Program-made: the position numbers and the translations under genes
Assembly (NCBI GenBank): GCA_002973575.1
Contig: PVEQ01000002.1
Coordinates: forward strand, 124,001-188,000
Length of the DNA: 64,000 nt
Origin: Sediminibacterium magnilacihabitans
Lineage (GTDB): Bacteria; Bacteroidota; Bacteroidia; Chitinophagales; Chitinophagaceae
Direction: 5' to 3'
The notes under the pieces: generated by a model
Seen by the model: the letters and a program-made list of their open reading frames with translations, nothing else
What the model was told of the DNA's origin: nothing
The model's database searches: none
Part shown: in pieces, positions 27,837 through 36,840 of the stretch
How positions within the stretch are numbered: the stretch's first letter is position 1
Layout of the letters: the number at the start of each line of letters is the position of its first letter

Positions 27837-27960
27837 GATTATCTCTTTAATTTTAACCAGCAAAAGCTATAAGTAGGGTTACAGAAATAATTGATAACTA
27901 AAGCTTTTACTGTTAATGCAAGATAACTAAATTTCTTAGCATCGTAAAATCTTTGCGTAT

Positions 27961-28119
27961 CTAACTTGCCTTTTTTAAATGTTGTTCTACAACAATTTCC
28001 GCCATCCCATATAAAAAATCCAAGATGATTTTTGCCTCTTCTAAGGTGACTTCAACACCGTCCCTCTTTAAAATTTCAATTGCCTTTTCAGGGGATATTC
28101 TTTCTGCTTCAGATACCAT
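27961..28119 (-). CDS. small acidic helical protein of ICE
   Basis: The 52-aa frame starting at 28119 is chosen because GGGAGGTG sits 6-7 nt before this ATG, an unusually strong Shine-Dalgarno for Bacteroidota. A longer frame from 28179 would start inside a hairpin and has no such signal. The sequence (ISPEKAIEILKRDGVEVTLEEAKIILDFLYGMA) looks like two helices, a type seen in small mobile-element proteins of unknown role. It lies between the wHTH gene and the recombinase. Confidence 0.6.
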   Translation of the reverse strand: MVSEAERISPEKAIEILKRDGVEVTLEEAKIILDFLYGMAEIVVEQHLKKAS

Positions 28120-28143
28120 TTCACACCTCCCTTTATGACAGCA

Positions 28144-28162
28144 AAAGCCCGTGAAGGGCTTT
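28144..28162 (-). other. hairpin just upstream of the small ORF's ribosome site
   Basis: AAAGCCC and GGGCTTT form a perfect 7-bp stem around a 5-nt loop, 13 bp upstream (minus strand) of the GGGAGGTG ribosome site. It may end the upstream transcript or shape a leader for the small protein; the T-run on the minus strand is only four bases. Confidence 0.5.
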
Positions 28163-28195
28163 GGCACATTATGTTTCAAAATTCATTTTACCATA

Positions 28196-28486
28196 TTAAT
28201 CAGTTGTATTGAAATACACTTTACTTCCTTTGTTTCGCTTGTAAGATGGTTCATAACGGATATACCCGTAACTACTTAAATCCTTAATGCTTTTATGGTA
28301 AGTTGTCTTCGTAGATATTTTAGCAATCTTCATTATTTCATAGCTAAACACATGCACCGGATTTTCAAAGCCATGTTCACTCCAATACTGAAGCAACGCC
28401 GCATAAAGACCTATATGCGTAATGCTGATACGAGGGTCTTTATCAATGGCTGTGAAGAAATCCGATAATGGCTTGATCTGATCCAT
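28196..28486 (-). CDS. small winged-helix DNA-binding protein
   Basis: The 96-aa protein has the pattern of winged-helix proteins common in Bacteroidota ICEs: LYAALLQYWSEHGFENP, then VFSYEIMKIAKISTKTTYHKSIKDL as the helix-turn-helix with recognition helix, and SSYGYIRYEPSYKRNKGSKVYF as the wing. A role in element regulation or excision is inferred. No sensory domain is present. Confidence 0.7.
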   Translation of the reverse strand: MDQIKPLSDFFTAIDKDPRISITHIGLYAALLQYWSEHGFENPVHVFSYEIMKIAKISTKTTYHKSIKDLSSYGYIRYEPSYKRNKGSKVYFNTTD

Positions 28487-28540
28487 TCAACCGCTTACAA
28501 ACGTGTTATCAATCATAGTAAGTTTATATCAGCCTATTCC

Positions 28541-30913
28541 TTAGCTGATAGAATTGCTTTGCTTCTTTCTTCTTTTGTTCGATGCCTTTGGCATCTCATC
28601 GCTATCATCCGCAGCACTTTGCTTCTGGCTTTCGTTTTTAGATGCTTGTTTTGCAGTGTTGTTTTCGCCTTGTCCCTGCTTTTCATTTTGCCCTTGCTTA
28701 CTATGAAGGCGCTGCATATTGCTGTCATATACATTGATGGTTTTGAATTGCGGATTAGCTTCGATAAAATGTTTTTGCTCGGTACCATTTTGCACAAACG
28801 TTACCGATTGCCGGTTGCCCTTTTGCAAGGCCTCCACCAGTCTGGTTTTATCCTGTTCGTTGGTTAGTTCCTTGATAGGATGCTTTTCCAATGCATTTAC
28901 TAAGTCGTATCCATAGTTCTGATGATACTGCTTAAGCTTGTAATTCCCGTTGTTATCCGTTTGTTTAAAATCCATTTGCATCCAGGCATTGTAAACCTGT
29001 CCTTCTTTGTTGGTTAGGTCTTTATTCACCGTCCTTCCATTCATCAAGTTATAGGCTTCTTTAAGTGTGATGCTGCCTTCTTTGTTGATGTAGAACGTTT
29101 GCTCCATCCTGTCCTTCGATTGTTCAGGCGTTAGGGATACCTGATAGCGGTTGAAGAAATACATATCCGTCTGATCTGATTTTTTAAAATGCAAAGAAGC
29201 TTTTACATCATCATTGCCAAACTTTGTGTTATGAGCTAATTGAAATTCTGGAGTTTGCTTCTGCATTTTTTCTTTCAATTCGTTTTCCAGCCCTTCGCCG
29301 AAGCCGGTAAACTTTACCTGATCACACAGGTACTCAAAATTTTTCTGGTTCATAAAATTTGTTTTTGAAGTGAATGAAATTGTTTCGTTTGATGGTGATA
29401 CTTCAGCAGTTGTTTTCAACATATCATAAACCGCTGTTTTATCAACCATCTTATTAGCTGGTATAGCGCAGGTGAACTGATACTGTTGCTTTAAATAGTC
29501 CAAGGAGAATTGATTAGGCTCATAAGGTCCATCAAGCCAATATTTGAACATTAGTTTCTCCGCTATTTCTTTCCCGTCTGGAGTAGTATGTAGTTTAGTA
29601 ATATTGCGAATGATGTTGTCAATTAGTTTTAACTCTTCCTTTCCTTTTTTCGATTGCATTCGTACTTCTACTAAAGCTTCTGTGTGATGGTCAATTGACC
29701 AATCGAATTGGCGCATGGCATTATCCAGCTTTGTAGCATCAATCCCCTGGATAGAAATATTAGGCACATCAGGAAGTATGCGTAAAGTGGCTTCGCAACC
29801 AGCAAGCTTGTAGTTACCAGGTCTTCCATTTTGTTCAAAATGTAACCAGTACTCAATCGCCTCCTTTTCGTTTCTTTCCTTTATAGGCAATTGAAATTGC
29901 GCTTGCGGATACATCTCATAAAATGAGATTGCTGTATTCAACCTATTACCAAAACCTAACTCTTCCAATCGTGTATATAGGGCGCTATTGTCTATAGATA
30001 CTAAGGATTGATTTATTTTATTATTATTGATAATACTTTCTTCTTGCAGTGTCTGTTTAAGTGAATTAGCTAAAGCCTTTATTTCTATAACCTTGTAATT
30101 GTCAAACTCGCTTATATTGCCTTCTGCAAAATCATATGCTTCATCTTTGCCGTTGAAGAAATACACATCGTGCTTCTCTAAAAAATATGGAACAGTATTG
30201 TAAGCTATCCATTGATTACCTTGGAAAAGTTCTAAATCTATTTGATGTAAGACTTCATCTGATATGATGTGACCAGCAAGAGCATCAATTTGAATGTTTG
30301 GTTTTAAATGATCGATTTCAGTCTTTATAAACTCATAAGCTTCCATTGCAGTTAAAGCCTTATCGTCATCTACAGGAAATACATGTTTGTGTTCATGAAG
30401 CTTTTGCATTTCCTTATAGTCCTGAAAATACTTTTCATACTCACTTTCAGGAAGATGTTTGTACATTAAAAGTTTTGCAACATCTTTTCCTTCTTCTACT
30501 CTAACCAGAGTATATAAATCACTGTTCGTAGCATTTATGAAGTCAGTAGCTTGTCGATATTCTTGCCTTGACATCGTATTTTCAATGTCCTCACCGTAGA
30601 ACTTGTCATACCAACCACTTACTTCCTTCAGCTTTGTATCTAATTCCTTAGTATTTATACCTTGAATGTTTAGATTGGGAATATTTACATGCTTACACGT
30701 TAATTCATATTCCTTAAGCTGATAGGCGTTGTTTGAACTTTTGATAAAATGTAAGTCATACATTAAGGCATCTTCGTTGATTTGATTACTGTAATAGACA
30801 TGAAACGGCTCCTTATTCGCCTTCATGTAATACTCTACTTCTTCCGCAACCCTCAAGGGAAAACCAAGTGCTTGTAATTGACCTTTGAGGTATTCAAGAT
30901 TTTTCTCGTCCAT
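28541..30913 (-). CDS. three-module DUF3945-like ICE protein
   Basis: The 790-aa protein has no signal peptide or membrane segment. It is built of three related units, each opening with a YLKGQLQALGF or YLCDQVKFTGF type helix and followed by a FHFIKS/LHFKKS strand: ~1-200, ~300-510 and ~525-700. The last unit has TFYINKEGSITLKEAYNLMNGR and NAWMQMDFKQTDNNGNYKLKQ, as in DUF3945/DUF4099-type proteins frequent on Bacteroidota elements. The C-terminal ~80 residues are Gln/Lys/Ser-rich and basic (NKRRKKQSNS), possibly nucleic-acid binding. Function is unknown. Confidence 0.7.
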   Translation of the reverse strand: MDEKNLEYLKGQLQALGFPLRVAEEVEYYMKANKEPFHVYYSNQINEDALMYDLHFIKSSNNAYQLKEYELTCKHVNIPNLNIQGINTKELDTKLKEVSGWYDKFYGEDIENTMSRQEYRQATDFINATNSDLYTLVRVEEGKDVAKLLMYKHLPESEYEKYFQDYKEMQKLHEHKHVFPVDDDKALTAMEAYEFIKTEIDHLKPNIQIDALAGHIISDEVLHQIDLELFQGNQWIAYNTVPYFLEKHDVYFFNGKDEAYDFAEGNISEFDNYKVIEIKALANSLKQTLQEESIINNNKINQSLVSIDNSALYTRLEELGFGNRLNTAISFYEMYPQAQFQLPIKERNEKEAIEYWLHFEQNGRPGNYKLAGCEATLRILPDVPNISIQGIDATKLDNAMRQFDWSIDHHTEALVEVRMQSKKGKEELKLIDNIIRNITKLHTTPDGKEIAEKLMFKYWLDGPYEPNQFSLDYLKQQYQFTCAIPANKMVDKTAVYDMLKTTAEVSPSNETISFTSKTNFMNQKNFEYLCDQVKFTGFGEGLENELKEKMQKQTPEFQLAHNTKFGNDDVKASLHFKKSDQTDMYFFNRYQVSLTPEQSKDRMEQTFYINKEGSITLKEAYNLMNGRTVNKDLTNKEGQVYNAWMQMDFKQTDNNGNYKLKQYHQNYGYDLVNALEKHPIKELTNEQDKTRLVEALQKGNRQSVTFVQNGTEQKHFIEANPQFKTINVYDSNMQRLHSKQGQNEKQGQGENNTAKQASKNESQKQSAADDSDEMPKASNKRRKKQSNSIS

Positions 30914-30943
30914 ATCTGAAGCTTTTAATAACGTATAACTTTC

Positions 30944-31531
30944 TTAGTCCGGTAATTTTATAGAGCTGCTAACTTCATTGCCAAACACATCCCATCCTTC
31001 AAATTCTTCATTAGGAAACAAGCTCTCACAACTTCTGGCAAATAGTTCTACCCGTGGCACGTCACCGAAGAGGTTGACAATTCGCTCTCTGATTTCTCTG
31101 GGTTTCTTGGAGTGTTTATCTCTTTTGGATATAAGAACTTGTTCAACATTCCGGCAAATCCTTTTCAATGGTTTCCCTTTGGTAAAAAGAAGAACAACTT
31201 CTGCATTCGCCCTTGTGTAGTATCCCATTCCTTTGAAAAGCTTTTCGTTGTTTTTATTCTGTTTTATCCAGGTGAAGGCGACGGTTTTATAAACAAACCC
31301 CCACGCTTCTGCTAATTCTAAAGCACCTTTTAAACAAGGAAAAGTTGCCCACATAAGAAGCACACAGTCATTCTCGCAAATAGCTGGAATATTGAATGCT
31401 GTTAAGCTTTGGAGGGACTGTGTTGAGTAGTGGTTTTCCGCACTTCTGCTCATACCTCTGTTGCTCCAGACCTTGAATTGCCAGGGCGGATCTGCATAAA
31501 TAATGTTGTACTTCTTGCCCACACTTTCCAT
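30944..31531 (-). CDS. MT-A70 family adenine-N6 methyltransferase
   Basis: The 195-aa protein has the catalytic DPPW motif in NIIYADPPWQFKVW at the N-terminus, CVLLMWATFPCL and AFTWIKQNKNNEKLFKGMGYYTRANAEVVLLFTKG in the core, and SRKPREIRERI-like KHSKKPREIRERIVNL near 140. It should methylate adenine N6 in DNA. It has no cognate restriction gene and lies 30 bp upstream of the three-module protein, so a role in modifying element DNA is inferred. Confidence 0.88.
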   Translation of the reverse strand: MESVGKKYNIIYADPPWQFKVWSNRGMSRSAENHYSTQSLQSLTAFNIPAICENDCVLLMWATFPCLKGALELAEAWGFVYKTVAFTWIKQNKNNEKLFKGMGYYTRANAEVVLLFTKGKPLKRICRNVEQVLISKRDKHSKKPREIRERIVNLFGDVPRVELFARSCESLFPNEEFEGWDVFGNEVSSSIKLPD

Positions 31532-31566
31532 GCTACACTAACATTTAATATTTGCAATAAGGAAGG

Positions 31567-32412
31567 CTACTGGAGTAACTTTGCCCGGATGATAGTTTTA
31601 TTATGCACATGAATTTTTAAGTGCCTGCCACCAGATTTTTCCATGAGTTCGATGGCTAAATATTTCTTATCTGGTATGGTGAACTTGGGGAGCGCATACA
31701 CAAACACTTTTTCCGATTGTCCAACTATAACTGATGTATCACCTGTTACATAGAGCGGGTTTATTTCAAGTTCCTGTGTAGCGGTGCGTTTTGCTTTTTT
31801 CTGATCCCGGATATAAAAGCGGAGTTGGTCAATATCATAGTTGATATTGGTATAATTCTGCAGGGTAAGACGACAAAATAGGACATCACCTTTGATGTAC
31901 AACCCACTTAATTTCAGCCTCATGCCATAGCTCTTATCCTTAATACTATGAATGGTTTCTTTTGCTATAGCTACAGTATCTGCATCAGCTTTTACCTGTG
32001 CTTCATTGATAGTGATGTTTGAAAAGAAAGCCACCGGATAAAGGGTTGCTGAATTGTCAAACCGAATATTCAGCACACTTGGCGTATCGGTATAATTGAG
32101 AATATAGGAATATAGCCTACCATCAGCCGTAATAACGGTGAGGTTGGTTTGGTCAAATCCAAGCCTGCCTGCTTTTACCTGTAAGATATTCTCGACACCT
32201 TTGGCTTTCTGCACTAAAATATCTTTGCTTCCTCTATCCACACTTTTTATGGCGTAGGGGAAAACAAGGTTTGTAGTTTTATAAAAGGTAATAGGAAGTA
32301 CATACGGTTTAATCACCGTTACTTTGGGTTCAGCGTTGTTTTGAGCAAATAGTTGAATGCTTAATAAAAGGAGGAGAATTCCGGTTGCCACGCTTGCACT
32401 TGTCTTTTTCAT
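31567..32412 (-). CDS. traN: conjugative transposon protein TraN (VirB9-like)
   Basis: The 281-aa protein carries a signal peptide (LLLLLSIQLFAQN) and beta-rich sequence: PYVLPITFYKTTNLVFPYAIKSVDRGSKDILVQKA is the characteristic TraN opening, followed by VITADGRLYSYILNY and LSGLYIKGDVLFCRLTLQNYTNINYDID. In Bacteroidota mating channels TraN is the outer-membrane core component, interacting with TraM. It sits directly after traM as expected. Confidence 0.9.
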   Translation of the reverse strand: MKKTSASVATGILLLLLSIQLFAQNNAEPKVTVIKPYVLPITFYKTTNLVFPYAIKSVDRGSKDILVQKAKGVENILQVKAGRLGFDQTNLTVITADGRLYSYILNYTDTPSVLNIRFDNSATLYPVAFFSNITINEAQVKADADTVAIAKETIHSIKDKSYGMRLKLSGLYIKGDVLFCRLTLQNYTNINYDIDQLRFYIRDQKKAKRTATQELEINPLYVTGDTSVIVGQSEKVFVYALPKFTIPDKKYLAIELMEKSGGRHLKIHVHNKTIIRAKLLQ

Positions 32413-32469
32413 ACACTTGGGAATTTTGTAAAATGAATAAATTGTTTACTGGAATTGATGGATAGATTA

Positions 32470-33795
32470 TCAGTTCTCCTGTTTTTGCTTTTCGTCACGT
32501 AGTAGTACCTGATAACCTGCTTTCACGGTTACTTTGACCAGCTTGACCTTTCGACTAAGCAACGTTTTAGCAGCTTCGATGCCGGCACCCGCAGCTTGAG
32601 CGCCTATTGAGGAATTTAAAGTGGTAAAATCAAGTGCCTGTGCGGAACGGTCTAAAGATTGTTTCGCTACATCACGGGTAATTGCTCCGGGAATATAGAT
32701 ACCATCCATGCCATCCATATCACATACCGTCAGGTTCACAGGGAAAAGGCAATTGCGATAACGAATGCTGTTGATTTTGATGCTTAATCTTTCTCCATTC
32801 AGATCTGCTATGCCAAATACGAAATTGTCTTTTGGTATCAATACGCCATTGATAAAAATATCATTCGTCAACCGCAACTTCACTGTAGAGCCATTTACCA
32901 AGGTCTGTGTTTCATGAATAACTGCTTGTATGGAGTTTTGACCTTCGTTTAAAGAGGCTTCATCATCCAAGGAGTAAAAACCGTTAGATTGAAGGGCATA
33001 ATTTGTGTTGGTACTTTTCCGGTTTTTTGTTCCTCTATTATCCAGCAGCGAGATAGAATTATTCTCATTATTTACAGCCACTGCAAATACCTGTCCCTTC
33101 TTGGTTTCTGATGTTTGCTTTATCTTTTCACGCACACGGTCGGGATGTTGTATATCCAATATCTTTTCCAACATGCCGTTCAATTGCTGCATCTCCGGGT
33201 CTTCGCCCTCCTTTTGGTTCATGCCTTGCATCATTTGTTCCAATCGGTCAATATCACCGCTATTAACCGAAGTGTTAATGTGCATCGTTTTTACGGTGCT
33301 TATGTTCTCCTCGGCGTTTGTTCGAGATGAAGAAGCATTATTTAATGCAGCATCCAGTTGAGCGAGTTTTTGATACACCTTTGTTTCATTGGGGTCCGTA
33401 TAAGTGCTGTTATGATTTATGATTGAACTTTTTCTTGCAACCATATTGTTATCGAACTTGCGGCTCGTAAGAGAGGTATCTGCGGGTGGAACAACAGAGG
33501 TATCTATATGATGCCTGTAGTACGGATCATTTTCCATGAGTTGTTGCAACTTCATGGAGTCCGAAGCTGCCTTTTCATAATAGCTTAATTTATCAAGCGG
33601 TTTATCATCTTTCAGATTGGCACCGGGCAGTTGCATGTTCAACCCATTTTGTGCTTGTTGCGCATCGGCATGGTTTACGCTGCCACCTCCTAATGCCCAA
33701 AACATCAAAGTCATGAAAGGCAGCACCAATAAGGGCAGCACCAGTAAAAATTTGCGCTGCCGCAGAAACTTTTGTGAATGTGTTTTCTGTTCCAT
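32470..33795 (-). CDS. traM: conjugative transposon protein TraM (VirB10-like)
   Basis: The 441-aa protein has a short cytoplasmic N-terminus (HSQKFLRQRKF), one membrane segment (LLVLPLLVLPFMTLMFWALGGG), a disordered periplasmic linker (~50-230) and a C-terminal domain (~260-435) with VNGSTVKLRLTNDIFINGVLIPKDNFVFG and CDMDGMDGIYIPGAI, typical of TraM. It spans the envelope and links the inner-membrane complex to TraN. Confidence 0.92.
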   Translation of the reverse strand: MEQKTHSQKFLRQRKFLLVLPLLVLPFMTLMFWALGGGSVNHADAQQAQNGLNMQLPGANLKDDKPLDKLSYYEKAASDSMKLQQLMENDPYYRHHIDTSVVPPADTSLTSRKFDNNMVARKSSIINHNSTYTDPNETKVYQKLAQLDAALNNASSSRTNAEENISTVKTMHINTSVNSGDIDRLEQMMQGMNQKEGEDPEMQQLNGMLEKILDIQHPDRVREKIKQTSETKKGQVFAVAVNNENNSISLLDNRGTKNRKSTNTNYALQSNGFYSLDDEASLNEGQNSIQAVIHETQTLVNGSTVKLRLTNDIFINGVLIPKDNFVFGIADLNGERLSIKINSIRYRNCLFPVNLTVCDMDGMDGIYIPGAITRDVAKQSLDRSAQALDFTTLNSSIGAQAAGAGIEAAKTLLSRKVKLVKVTVKAGYQVLLRDEKQKQEN

Positions 33796-33803
33796 AAACT
33801 GTT

Positions 33804-34301
33804 TTACTTTTTATTTTGTGATTGGTAAATCGTTTCAAGAAGAAGAATGCTATCCATTAAACCGGGTCGGTTAGTAAGGATACTGTCATGTACTTTTTTG
33901 GCGGAAGGACTTCTGGCCAGGCTATCCATATAAAACCGGAAACGTTGAATTTTTTCGTATTCCGCTTTCGATACGATTACGAAAGCTTTTGTGTTTTCAT
34001 CACCCGATTTATTGGCATATGGAGGCTTTGTAAGGGGAGCAACGGTAAATGAAGAAGCTTTTCGGCTCAGCAAACTGTTTGCGATGAAATATATGCTTAT
34101 GCTTCCTGCTGTCAGACAGAACAAAGAAAGTAGGATAAGTTTACCATTGCGGGAGAGGCGCTCTGTATGGCGCTGCATGAAGTTTGCCCACCTTTGCTGC
34201 AGGCGAATGCAGGCAGAAACAATACTGCTCGCAACTCTTTCCTGTGCAACATTTCGTTTACCTGAACCTTTGGTTTTCCTTTTTCTGAATAGTGATAACA
34301 T
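33804..34301 (-). CDS. TraL-position single-pass membrane protein
   Basis: The 165-aa protein has a very basic N-terminus (FRKRKTKGSGKRN), a helical region, one transmembrane segment (LILLSLFCLTAGSISIYFIANSL, ~75-97) and a soluble C-terminal part. It lies between traK and traM exactly where TraL (DUF3989) occurs, but it is longer than usual TraL and motif resemblance is weak. It overlaps neither neighbour (3-bp and 8-bp gaps). Confidence 0.6.
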   Translation of the reverse strand: MLSLFRKRKTKGSGKRNVAQERVASSIVSACIRLQQRWANFMQRHTERLSRNGKLILLSLFCLTAGSISIYFIANSLLSRKASSFTVAPLTKPPYANKSGDENTKAFVIVSKAEYEKIQRFRFYMDSLARSPSAKKVHDSILTNRPGLMDSILLLETIYQSQNKK

Positions 34302-34304
34302 GAT

Positions 34305-34922
34305 TTAGCGATTTTCAATTTTTAAATCCCTGTTTTCTATAGTAGTCCAACGTTCGATAAGGAAGCCATGCGGGTTATTATCCGAACGGCTCACGTTTCG
34401 CATGTAACCTTCCGTAATTAAGCTTCGTGATACAGTGCTTGTAGTCCTTATGATGTTTTGTGTAGCATAGCACCGGAAATAATACGGGTACTCGTTTGTG
34501 TTTACCATTACGCTATCTACTTTGATTTGCTGGCTGATATTACCGGCAATGATGTTGGCGTAGTATCCATTCTCTTTTAGATTATCATATTCCCGTTTGG
34601 CAGAAGCATCGGCGAGATAAAGCGCTTTGGTAATGTTTGCCTGTATTACTTTTTCATCAGGGTCAAGTGTAAAAAAGTATTGATGAAACATCCTGACATG
34701 ATCCCTGGCTTCAACAGGAATATTTTCTTTCCTATCCGACGCATAGGCTTCCAAAGCTTTCCCGTTAGCGAGAATGTATATCTTGTTTTGCATTTCAGCA
34801 ACCAGCCTGAAACTCTTGTACAGTGTAAAACCACAAAGGGAAACAGAACCGATTACGACAATGACGGCAAAACTGCGTATGCTGCGAAAGGCTGTATCTA
34901 TGTTTTTCATTTGTTGAAACAT
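34305..34922 (-). CDS. traK: conjugative transposon protein TraK (VirB8-like)
   Basis: The first ATG at 34922 gives 205 aa. The N-terminal MKNIDTAFRSIRSFAVIV segment leads into one membrane helix (~17-40), then a periplasmic VirB8-like domain with LANGKALEAYASDRKENIPVEARDHVRMFHQYFFTLDPDE. This is the standard TraK opening. The C-terminus ends with an odd near-repeat IENRDLKIENR. TraK is an inner-membrane scaffold of the mating channel. Confidence 0.92.
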   Translation of the reverse strand: MFQQMKNIDTAFRSIRSFAVIVVIGSVSLCGFTLYKSFRLVAEMQNKIYILANGKALEAYASDRKENIPVEARDHVRMFHQYFFTLDPDEKVIQANITKALYLADASAKREYDNLKENGYYANIIAGNISQQIKVDSVMVNTNEYPYYFRCYATQNIIRTTSTVSRSLITEGYMRNVSRSDNNPHGFLIERWTTIENRDLKIENR

Positions 34923-34972
34923 GACCAATTAGATTGTTGTTTTCAAAAAGTTGTATTTTGTGTTACAGGTTT

Positions 34973-36193
34973 TCAGGTTGAAGATTTACCTGAAATTTTA
35001 TCCTGCATGTAACTGGAATTGCCGGTAGAGCCGCTTTCATTGAAATAACCCGAATTCATTCCGTAGCTGCTCATACTGCTGCTTATCCTACCAGCAGCAT
35101 TGCCCATTGCATCCGCTACCATACCGGCACTGCCTGACATCGTATTTACCGCTGTCCTGGATGTAGTGCTGAACAGACTTGTTACTTTTTGTACCATTGC
35201 TCCGCCACCACCTGCATTCACGATATAGTTGGCAACAGAAGGAACAGTGAAATACCCCACGATACCAATAATGAGGAAAATGAGATATGCGGCGTCGGTT
35301 GAACTGAAGAAAGTATCGCCATTCCATTGTATCTGGCTAAGGTCAACTTTCAGCATTTTCTCTTGTATCTTGCCGATGATAGCACCAAATATGTTGGCGA
35401 CGGGCAACCACAAGAAAATGTTTATGTAGCGGGCTAACCATACAGTTAGTGTATGCTGAAATCCGTCAAAGACAGCAATACCAAACACCAAAGGGCCCAA
35501 TATGGCCAGTACGATGAGCTGAAACGTTCGTAAGGTATTGATGCAAAGTGCAGCCGCTTCAAATAGTACCCGTAACACTTCGCTCATCCATTCTTTAATG
35601 GAATTACGAAAATTGTAAGAGGCTTTGGACATGGCAAACTTGATGTCATTGCCAATGCCTTCAAAGATGCCCTCATTTGCACCCGTAGGGTCATCGGGAT
35701 GCGTGTACTTATACCATTTATCCCTATCGCCGCTGCCTGTCTCACCCACATACATTTGCCAGGCTTTGGTTGTTTTAATGGCTTCTTCCTTTTGCTTTAA
35801 GAGTTCTGCAATAGCTTTATCCGAGTCCGTTACCATACTTGCTGTAGCAGTAACCGTTGGCTTCATGACGCCGTTAATCATTCCTAAAACAGAGGGGAAA
35901 ATCATTACTGCAAATCCAATCACGAAGGGCCGGAACAAGGGATAGAAATCAATCGGCTCTGCATTGGCAATATGCCGCCATACTCTTGAAGCGATGTACC
36001 AGGTTGCTGCAAACCCTGCAATGCCTTGCCCTACGCCTATGAGCTTACTGCATAACGGCAACATCTCATCGTATAGCTGATCCAAAACGCTCTGAAGTCC
36101 GTGTATCTCGTCCGCAACACCCTGCGCATGCGAAAATTGAGGCAATACCATTCCCACTGCTGCTATTAAAGCAGCTCTTATCCACTTTGTCAT
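34973..36193 (-). CDS. traJ: conjugative transposon protein TraJ (VirB6-like)
   Basis: The 406-aa polytopic membrane protein has a signal-like start (AVGMVLPQFSHAQGV), an early DEIHGLQSVLDQLYDEMLPLCSKL segment typical of TraJ, and several hydrophobic helices (~45-130, ~210-330) including LIVLAILGPLVFGIAVFDGFQHTLTVWLARYINIFLWLPVANIFG. The C-terminal ~80 residues are Ser/Gly/Met-rich. VirB6-like proteins form part of the DNA path across the inner membrane. Confidence 0.92.
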   Translation of the reverse strand: MTKWIRAALIAAVGMVLPQFSHAQGVADEIHGLQSVLDQLYDEMLPLCSKLIGVGQGIAGFAATWYIASRVWRHIANAEPIDFYPLFRPFVIGFAVMIFPSVLGMINGVMKPTVTATASMVTDSDKAIAELLKQKEEAIKTTKAWQMYVGETGSGDRDKWYKYTHPDDPTGANEGIFEGIGNDIKFAMSKASYNFRNSIKEWMSEVLRVLFEAAALCINTLRTFQLIVLAILGPLVFGIAVFDGFQHTLTVWLARYINIFLWLPVANIFGAIIGKIQEKMLKVDLSQIQWNGDTFFSSTDAAYLIFLIIGIVGYFTVPSVANYIVNAGGGGAMVQKVTSLFSTTSRTAVNTMSGSAGMVADAMGNAAGRISSSMSSYGMNSGYFNESGSTGNSSYMQDKISGKSST

Positions 36194-36203
36194 ATGTAAA
36201 AGT

Positions 36204-36836
36204 TTACTTGTTTATACCATAGATTTTCTGCATAGTGGCTGCATCGTTCTTTTCCCTGGCTCTTTGCAATGCCAGTATCGTTGTATTGTTATTAAAATGC
36301 CGCAGAAACAGCAGCTTGTCCTGCATTTTGCTAAAAACCTGGTCTATTGCCTCCAACCGTTCATCATCTGACATCCGTAGCTTACTATCGGTTATAATCA
36401 TCATTAGTTCATCAAGGTCGTTCATACTTTGTTTAAACAAATTGCCATATACTTTGCCCAAGTACTCAATCTCTCCGGGATTGAAGTTGCCATCCTGTTT
36501 AAAGCGATTAAAAGCAGTTTTGTACTCTTTTACAATTAGTAGTTGATTATTGATAATATCGGCTATCCGTTTGTACTTTCTTACAGTGGGACTTACCATC
36601 ATTAGCCCATCTAAAAAAGTTTTATGCAGATTGAAATTCCCCTGCGACAAATCTTTTATGGTAGAATAACCAACACTGACTATTTGATAGCCTTTCTTAA
36701 GATCACTAAGGATTTGCTTGAATTGTGCCAGCTTCTCGACATTTAGTAACAACTGTTGCACTTCTTCGCTTTGTGCAGATAGCTTAAGTGTTAGGCATGT
36801 GCTTAATAAAATAAAAATGAGAATTATCTTTTTCAT
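36204..36836 (-). CDS. DUF4141/TraI-like secreted protein, copy 3
   Basis: The 210-aa protein has a signal peptide (ILLSTCLTLKLSAQ) and is all helical. The conserved block is YQIVSVGYSTIKDLSQGNFNLHKTFLDGL, then KRIADIINNQLLIVKEYKTAFNRFKQDGNFNPGEIEYLGKVYGNLF, and an end motif KIYGINK. It is a clear paralogue of the two upstream genes. By position and helical architecture it belongs to the VirB5-like TraI group, thought to be minor pilus components. It lies 10 bp before traJ. Confidence 0.8.
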   Translation of the reverse strand: MKKIILIFILLSTCLTLKLSAQSEEVQQLLLNVEKLAQFKQILSDLKKGYQIVSVGYSTIKDLSQGNFNLHKTFLDGLMMVSPTVRKYKRIADIINNQLLIVKEYKTAFNRFKQDGNFNPGEIEYLGKVYGNLFKQSMNDLDELMMIITDSKLRMSDDERLEAIDQVFSKMQDKLLFLRHFNNNTTILALQRAREKNDAATMQKIYGINK

Positions 36837-36840
36837 ACCA

